This document shows, one piece after another, positions 59,383-64,000 of a stretch of 64,000 bases of DNA (its first letter is position 1; every line of letters starts with the position of its first letter). Below the pieces are notes generated by a model. It worked only from the letters and a program-made list of their open reading frames with translations, had not been told where the DNA came from and made no database searches. A program made the translations under genes and the position numbers. This stretch comes from Oscillospiraceae bacterium. Lineage in GTDB: Bacteria > Bacillota > Clostridia > Oscillospirales > Oscillospiraceae. The stretch spans positions 34,679-98,678 of the forward strand of contig JAHHRX010000004.1 of the NCBI GenBank assembly GCA_020025545.1, given 5' to 3'.

Positions 59383-60273
59383 ATGACTGAAAAAGCAAAA
59401 CATTCCGGTTCCGATAAGCTGTTCCGGTTTTTCGTATATTTTGTGCTGATCGTTCTGGCTGTTTCTATCATCGTTCCTGTGGCGTGGGTCTTTATGGCAT
59501 CCGTCAAGGAAAACTCCCAGTTCTACGGCAATCCTTGGGAACTCCCCCTGGGCTTCCACTGGCAGAACTTTGTGAATGCCTGGCAGGGCGCCCGGATGGG
59601 CGAGTATATGCTGAATTCCGTGCTGGTCACCGCCATGGCTCTTGGCCTGCTGCTGGTCATCGCGCTGCCTGCCGCATACTGCCTGTCCCGATTTATGTTC
59701 AAGGGCAGCAAGATTCTCAACACCTGCTTCATGGCAGGTCTGTTCATCAATGTGAACTATATTGTAGTCCCCATCTTCCTGATGCTGAAGGACGGCGACA
59801 AGTGGCTCAGGGAATTCAATATTGCACCTTTCTTTTTGAACAATCTCTTTGTTCTGGCTCTGGTGTATGCCTCCACTGCCCTGCCTTTTACAATTTACCT
59901 GCTGTCGGGCTACTTTGCAACCCTGCCCCACGACTTTGAAGAAGCCGCATATATCGACGGTGCAAGTTATGCCAAGACCATGACCACCGTCATTTTCCCC
60001 ATGGCACAGCCCTCCATCATTACCATCATTCTCTTCAACTTCCTTGCCTTCTGGAATGAATATATCATTTCCATGACTCTCATCAGTTCTGCTGACGGCC
60101 CCAAAACATTGCCCGTAGGTCTGCTGAATCTGATGCAGGCACAGCAAGCAAAGGCTGAATTCGGTACACTCTATGCGGGTCTTGTGCTGGTCATGCTGCC
60201 CACCCTGATTCTCTACATGTGCGTACAGAAGAAACTGACCCAGGGCATGACCGTGGGCGGACTGAAAGGCTAA
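59383..60273 (+). CDS. ABC sugar transporter permease 2 (MalG-like)
   Basis: 296 residues with six membrane segments, AAGGAGG upstream and the EAA loop FEEAAYIDGASYAKTMTTVIFPMAQP (about 185-210). The C-terminal KKLTQGMTVGGLKG is typical for MalG-type proteins. It partners with the preceding permease. The next gene, a small membrane protein, follows nine bases on. Confidence 0.93.
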   Translation: MTEKAKHSGSDKLFRFFVYFVLIVLAVSIIVPVAWVFMASVKENSQFYGNPWELPLGFHWQNFVNAWQGARMGEYMLNSVLVTAMALGLLLVIALPAAYCLSRFMFKGSKILNTCFMAGLFINVNYIVVPIFLMLKDGDKWLREFNIAPFFLNNLFVLALVYASTALPFTIYLLSGYFATLPHDFEEAAYIDGASYAKTMTTVIFPMAQPSIITIILFNFLAFWNEYIISMTLISSADGPKTLPVGLLNLMQAQQAKAEFGTLYAGLVLVMLPTLILYMCVQKKLTQGMTVGGLKG

Positions 60274-60282
60274 GGTGACACT

Positions 60283-60471
60283 ATGAAATTCTGGAAAGAT
60301 CATCCTGCCCTGCGCATCATTCTCATCACCATCTTCTTTGCAGTGGGTATGACCCTTCTCATTATGGGCTGGAAAATGCAGGGCAGCCTTAGCGGCCTCG
60401 GCATTATGATTTTGGGTCTATGCCTTCTTTTGGCTGCCCTTTATATCTACAACAAACCGTACAACAACTAG
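60283..60471 (+). CDS. Small two-helix membrane protein (DUF6903-like)
   Basis: 62 residues with two membrane helices (about 10-31 and 37-56) and little else: MKFWKDHPALRIILITIFFA, a GWKMQGS turn, and a YIYNKPYNN end. I believe it fits the DUF6903 family found in sugar operons, but the match is from memory. AAGGTGA precedes ATG 60283. Its place between permeases and phosphorylase suggests a link to transport. No function is known. Confidence 0.75.
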   Translation: MKFWKDHPALRIILITIFFAVGMTLLIMGWKMQGSLSGLGIMILGLCLLLAALYIYNKPYNN

Positions 60472-60501
60472 ATTTTATAATTTTCCCAAGGAGAAACCTT
60501 T

Positions 60502-62667
60502 ATGACAAACAATAAGTATAACGGCAGAGTAACCATCCCCACCGATATGGATGTAATTCCGGAGACTCTGGAAATCATGAAGCGTTGGGGTGCAGATGCA
60601 ATCCGTGACTGTGACGGCACCGACTTTCCTCAGCAACTGCAGGAAGTAGATGCAAAGGTATACTCTACCTACTATACAACGAGAAAGGATAATGCATGGG
60701 CCAAGGCACACCCTGAAGAGGTTCAGCAGTGCTACATCATGACCGGCTTCTATACTGCCGAGGATGGCGCATTGCAGATCCCCCTTATGAAGGGCATCAG
60801 TCCCGAGCTGATAGCCGTAAACACCCGTGATGACATCAAGCGCTGGTGGGAAGTGATCGACCGCACCACCGGTGAAGTGGTCAGCACAGACGCATGGTAC
60901 TACGATACCGATTCCGGCTGCGTGGTGCTGGACGAGCCCACCCCCTTCCACGAATACACCGTGAGCTTTCTGGCTTACCTGATCTGGGACCCGGTGCATA
61001 TGTACAATGCCGTTACCAACAACTGGCAGAACTTCGAGCATCAGATCACCTTTGATGTCCGTCAGCCCCTTACGCACAAGTACTCTATGGAGCGTCTGCG
61101 TAAATTCATCGCAGAGCACCCTTATGTGGATGTAATCCGCTACACCACCTTCTTCCACCAGTTTACGCTGATGTTTGACGAGCTGAAGCGCGAAAAATAT
61201 GTCGACTGGTACGGTTATTCCGCCTCTGTTTCTCCCTATATTCTGGAGCAGTTCGAGCGGGAGGTCGGCTACAAGTTCCGCCCGGAATTTATCATCGATC
61301 AAGGCTACTACAATAACCAGTATCGGATCCCCTCTCGGGAATTTAAGGATTTTCAGGCCTTCCAGCGCCGTGAAGTTGCGAAACTAGCAAAGGAAATGGT
61401 GGATATCACCCACGAATTGGGCAAGGAAGCCATGATGTTCCTGGGTGACCACTGGATTGGCATGGAGCCGTTCATGGACGAGTGGAAAACCATCGGCATG
61501 GACGCTGTCGTTGGTTCTGTTGGTAACGGAAGCACATTGCGGCTCATTTCCGACATTTCCGATGTGAAATATACCGAGGGTCGTTTTCTGCCCTACTTCT
61601 TCCCTGATACCTTCCACGATGGTGGAGATCCGGTAAAAGAAGCCAGAGAAAACTGGGTCACTGCCCGCCGTGCAATTCTCCGCAAGCCCATCGATCGGAT
61701 CGGCTACGGCGGATACCTGAAGCTCGCCTGCAAATTCCCCGATTTCATCGACTATGTGGAAAGCGTCTGCAACGAGTTCCGTGAGCTGTACAGCAACATC
61801 AAGGGCACTACCCCCTACTGCATCAAGACTGTCGCTGTTCTTAACTGCTGGGGCAAGATGCGTGCCTGGGGCTGCCATATGGTGCATCACGCACTCTATC
61901 AGAAGCAGAACTACTCCTATGCCGGCATCATTGAAGCCCTGTCCGGTGCCCCCTTTGATGTTCGGTTTATCAGCTTCGACGACATCCGCAAGGATCCCAA
62001 TATCTTGGATGAAATCGATGTTATCATTAATGTCGGCGACGGCGACACCGCTCATACAGGCGGCAAAGAATGGGAAGATTCCATCATTACCAGCGCTGTC
62101 CGTGGCTTTGTTCACCGTGGCGGCGGCTTTATCGGCGTGGGTGAGCCTTCCGGTCACCAGTATCAGGGTCACTATCTGCAGCTGGCATCTTTGCTGGGTG
62201 TTGAAAAGGAAACCGGCTTCACACTGAACTATGACAAGTACAACTGGGATGCCAATCACAGCCACTTCATTTTGGCCGACTGCCCCAACGATGTGGACTT
62301 CGGTGAGGGCAAGAAGAGCATGTACGCTCTGGAAAGCGCCCAGATTCTCGTCCAGAAGGACAAGGAAGTCCAGATGGCTGTCAACAGCTATGGAAAGGGC
62401 CGCAGCGTCTATATTTCCGGCCTTCCCTACTCTTTCTGCAACAGCCGTATCCTCTACCGTGCAATTCTCTGGAGTGCTCACTGTGAAGACGAACTTAATA
62501 AGTGGTTCTCTACCAACTACAATGTAGAAGTACACGCCTTTGTCAAAAACGGGAAGTACTGCGTGGTAAATAACACCTATGAGCCTCAGAGCACCACCGT
62601 TTACACAGACCACAACAGCTTCCCGCTGGATCTGGCTGCAAACGAGATCCGTTGGTACAGTATCTAA
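60502..62667 (+). CDS. GH112 1,3-beta-galactosyl-N-acetylhexosamine phosphorylase
   Basis: 721 residues, the usual length of galacto-N-biose/lacto-N-biose I phosphorylase (LnpA/GnpA). It starts NGRVTIPTDMDVIPETLEIMKRWGADAIRDCDGTDFP, the GH112 opening, and carries the barrel motif MMFLGDHWIGMEPFMDEW with the candidate catalytic acid Asp316. A C-terminal region (about 450-650) has a glutamine-amidotransferase-like fold and a small beta domain ends the protein. It splits galactosyl-1,3-GlcNAc or GalNAc with phosphate, giving galactose 1-phosphate plus the amino sugar, in the cytoplasm. It is followed 24 bases later by the kinase for the amino sugar. Confidence 0.95.
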   Translation: MTNNKYNGRVTIPTDMDVIPETLEIMKRWGADAIRDCDGTDFPQQLQEVDAKVYSTYYTTRKDNAWAKAHPEEVQQCYIMTGFYTAEDGALQIPLMKGISPELIAVNTRDDIKRWWEVIDRTTGEVVSTDAWYYDTDSGCVVLDEPTPFHEYTVSFLAYLIWDPVHMYNAVTNNWQNFEHQITFDVRQPLTHKYSMERLRKFIAEHPYVDVIRYTTFFHQFTLMFDELKREKYVDWYGYSASVSPYILEQFEREVGYKFRPEFIIDQGYYNNQYRIPSREFKDFQAFQRREVAKLAKEMVDITHELGKEAMMFLGDHWIGMEPFMDEWKTIGMDAVVGSVGNGSTLRLISDISDVKYTEGRFLPYFFPDTFHDGGDPVKEARENWVTARRAILRKPIDRIGYGGYLKLACKFPDFIDYVESVCNEFRELYSNIKGTTPYCIKTVAVLNCWGKMRAWGCHMVHHALYQKQNYSYAGIIEALSGAPFDVRFISFDDIRKDPNILDEIDVIINVGDGDTAHTGGKEWEDSIITSAVRGFVHRGGGFIGVGEPSGHQYQGHYLQLASLLGVEKETGFTLNYDKYNWDANHSHFILADCPNDVDFGEGKKSMYALESAQILVQKDKEVQMAVNSYGKGRSVYISGLPYSFCNSRILYRAILWSAHCEDELNKWFSTNYNVEVHAFVKNGKYCVVNNTYEPQSTTVYTDHNSFPLDLAANEIRWYSI

Positions 62668-62691
62668 AATACAGAAGGAGGTCATCAATAA

Positions 62692-63768
62692 ATGACCGAT
62701 TACTTGGCAAATATTGCAAATCAGTTTGCGCTGGATTCCGAGCCCGTCAGCTGTGAGCACTTTGGTTCCGGACACATCAACCAGACTTACCTCATCGTAA
62801 CCGCCTCCGGCCGCCGCTATATCCTGCAAAAGATTAACAACGTGGCATTCAAGGATGTTGCCGCGCTCATGGAGAATATCGCCGCCGTTACCGATTATCT
62901 CAGCAAGCGTGCAGACGATCCCAGAACCGTCCTGCATCTGACGCACTCCCGGGACGGCAAAACCTATATCCACTACAGCGACGATACCTACTGGCGCGTT
63001 TTGGACTATGTAGAGGATTCCATTTGTCTTCAGTCACCGGAAACTCCGGCTGATTTCTATGAAAGTGCCGTGGCATTCGGCAACTTCCAGCAGCAGCTGA
63101 AAGACTTCCCTGCAGCCACCCTGCATGAGTCTATTCCTAATTTCCACAATACTCCCGACCGTTACCGTATCTTTAAAGAAACAGTGGCACGGGACCCCAT
63201 GGGCCGTGCAGCCGAATGTCGGGAGGAAATCAAATTTGTGCTGTCCGAAGAAGCCGACGGTCATGTGCTGGTGGATATGCTGAGTGAAGGCAAGCTGCCC
63301 CTGCGGGTCACCCACAACGATACCAAGCTCAACAATGTTATGCTGGATGCTTCCACCCGGAAGGCCCTGTGCGTCATCGACTTAGACACCGTGATGCCCG
63401 GACTCAGCCTCTATGACTTCGGTGATTCCATCCGCTTCGGCGCCGCAACTGCTGCAGAGGATGAGCAGGATCTTTCCAAAATGGAAATGGATCTGGATCT
63501 GTTCCGGATTTTCACGGAAGGTTTTCTGAAAGCCTGCCCGGGTCTTACCGAAACCGAACGGGAAATGCTCCCCATGGGTGCCAAACTTATGACTCTGGAG
63601 TGCGGTGTTCGCTTCCTTACTGACTATCTGGACGGCGACCAATACTTCTCCATACATAGAGAAAAGCAGAATCTCGACCGTGCCCGCACCCAATTCAAGC
63701 TGGTTGCCGACATGGAAAAGAAATGGGAACAGATGCATCAAATCGTGAAGCAGTGCTCCGGAAAGTAA
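62692..63768 (+). CDS. nahK: N-acetylhexosamine 1-kinase (NahK/LnpB type)
   Basis: 358 residues, an aminoglycoside-phosphotransferase-fold kinase. FGSGHINQTYLI (24-35) forms the nucleotide loop; the catalytic loop is VTHNDTKLNNVMLD with Asp210, and VIDLDTVMPG holds the Mg-binding Asp. It phosphorylates GlcNAc or GalNAc at C1 using ATP, producing the sugar 1-phosphate made free by the GH112 enzyme. AGGAGG lies upstream. galT/galE homologues (LnpC/LnpD) are not in the operon and must act from elsewhere. Confidence 0.93.
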   Translation: MTDYLANIANQFALDSEPVSCEHFGSGHINQTYLIVTASGRRYILQKINNVAFKDVAALMENIAAVTDYLSKRADDPRTVLHLTHSRDGKTYIHYSDDTYWRVLDYVEDSICLQSPETPADFYESAVAFGNFQQQLKDFPAATLHESIPNFHNTPDRYRIFKETVARDPMGRAAECREEIKFVLSEEADGHVLVDMLSEGKLPLRVTHNDTKLNNVMLDASTRKALCVIDLDTVMPGLSLYDFGDSIRFGAATAAEDEQDLSKMEMDLDLFRIFTEGFLKACPGLTETEREMLPMGAKLMTLECGVRFLTDYLDGDQYFSIHREKQNLDRARTQFKLVADMEKKWEQMHQIVKQCSGK

Positions 63769-63798
63769 TTTCCGTCAATGTCCCTCTACGCATATGAT

Positions 63799-63833
63799 AA
63801 AAACGGTGTGAACCATGGTTCACACCGTTTTTT
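63799..63833 (+). terminator. Terminator of the galacto-N-biose operon
   Basis: A perfect palindrome with left arm AAAAACGGTGTGAACCA (63799-63815) and its exact complement (63816-63832), followed by T. Confidence 0.92.
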
Positions 63834-63856
63834 GTCTGTGCGATTATGAAGGATGG

Positions 63857-63895
63857 AATCGCCCCGCCTGTGCATTTTAAACAGGCGGGGCGATT
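63857..63895. terminator. GC-rich hairpin near right edge
   Basis: AATCGCCCCGCCTGT and ACAGGCGGGGCGATT (63857-63871, 63881-63895) form a perfect 15-bp stem; on plus it is followed by TTC. It lies just after the stop of the minus-strand gene entering from the right. Confidence 0.75.
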
Positions 63896-63896
63896 T

Positions 63897-64000
63897 TCAT
63901 CGGTACATACCGTATTTAATTTTTGCCCTTTCTACTTTTCGGATCACCTTATCCCCCAACAGAAACATAAAAAATGCGGTTGCAAATCCATGTGCTGCAT
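63897..64000 (-). CDS. C-terminal end of a membrane protein, cut by window
   Basis: 34 codons of a minus-strand gene whose start lies beyond 64000. It reads AAHGFATAFFMFLLGDKVIR and ends KVERAKIKYGMYR, then TGA (63899-63897). A hydrophobic segment followed by a basic tail suggests the last helix of an integral membrane protein. I cannot name the family from so short a piece. The hairpin directly downstream supports a true gene end. Confidence 0.65.
   Translation of the reverse strand, partial: AAHGFATAFFMFLLGDKVIRKVERAKIKYGMYR

Noticed and set aside
61384..62973. 529-codon minus-strand frame opposite GH112 and NahK
   Set aside because: It runs across two well-defined genes and their ribosome site, so it is not a gene.

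Overview
The window reads as chromosomal DNA of a gut-type, Gram-positive, probably spore-forming clostridium, most likely of the Oscillospirales (Ruminococcaceae/Oscillospiraceae). The reasons are the GGAGG ribosome sites, sigma-A promoters of the TTGACA-N17-TATAAT type, a SipL-like spore protein (DUF3794 plus LysM), lipoprotein-anchored ABC sugar-binding proteins without outer-membrane machinery, YlmH- and YnzC-type proteins, and a galacto-N-biose phosphorylase pathway. The genus cannot be named from sequence reading alone. Nothing looks like a phage, insertion sequence or CRISPR array.

Layout. 1-5.6 kb: pyrH-frr-uppS (minus), glnS (plus) and a Na/phosphate cotransporter. 5.7-7.9 kb: two CobW-type metal GTPases, one fused to a DUF1980-like domain and one with a His/Cys repeat. 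8.0-9.8 kb: the SipL-like gene and a Cys-rich microprotein. 9.9-11.8 kb: a cation efflux protein and an XRE regulator set among inverted repeats. 12-16 kb: nfo, an FHA-FtsW fusion and a class B PBP. 16-24 kb: lipoprotein, DUF1294, a flavoprotein pair with a CPBP protease, YlmH/YnzC, two divergent tRNA-Ser genes, YwaF and a radical SAM protein. 24-28.3 kb: an M28 peptidase and bcp-yaaA with two membrane proteins. 28.4-32 kb: a large persulfide/sulfite-type flavo-iron-sulfur fusion with a divergent LysR regulator.

32-37.7 kb is a cell-surface O-acylation operon (DUF4358-DHHW, MBOAT, DHHW) next to an ECF sigma/RsiV-type anti-sigma pair. The same bipartite element, TGTCACCTT-N15-ATCTA, precedes both transcription units. 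I infer that the sigma factor controls itself and the O-acylation operon, by analogy with lysozyme-responsive SigV systems. This is the strongest candidate for a little-described regulon.

41-49 kb is a maltodextrin/starch locus: GH13, binding protein, two permeases, a LacI-type regulator and a starch-binding-like lipoprotein. 49-53 kb carries sbcDC. 53-56 kb has an inositol-phosphatase family gene and a membrane-anchored PIG-L deacetylase with a repetitive Glu/Arg stalk. 56-64 kb is a galacto-N-biose/lacto-N-biose locus: AraC regulator, binding protein, two permeases, a 62-residue membrane protein, GH112 phosphorylase and N-acetylhexosamine kinase. Together its products would import mucin- or milk-type disaccharides, split them with phosphate and phosphorylate the amino sugar. 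Neither ABC sugar locus has its own ATPase, so a shared MsmX-type ATPase elsewhere is expected.
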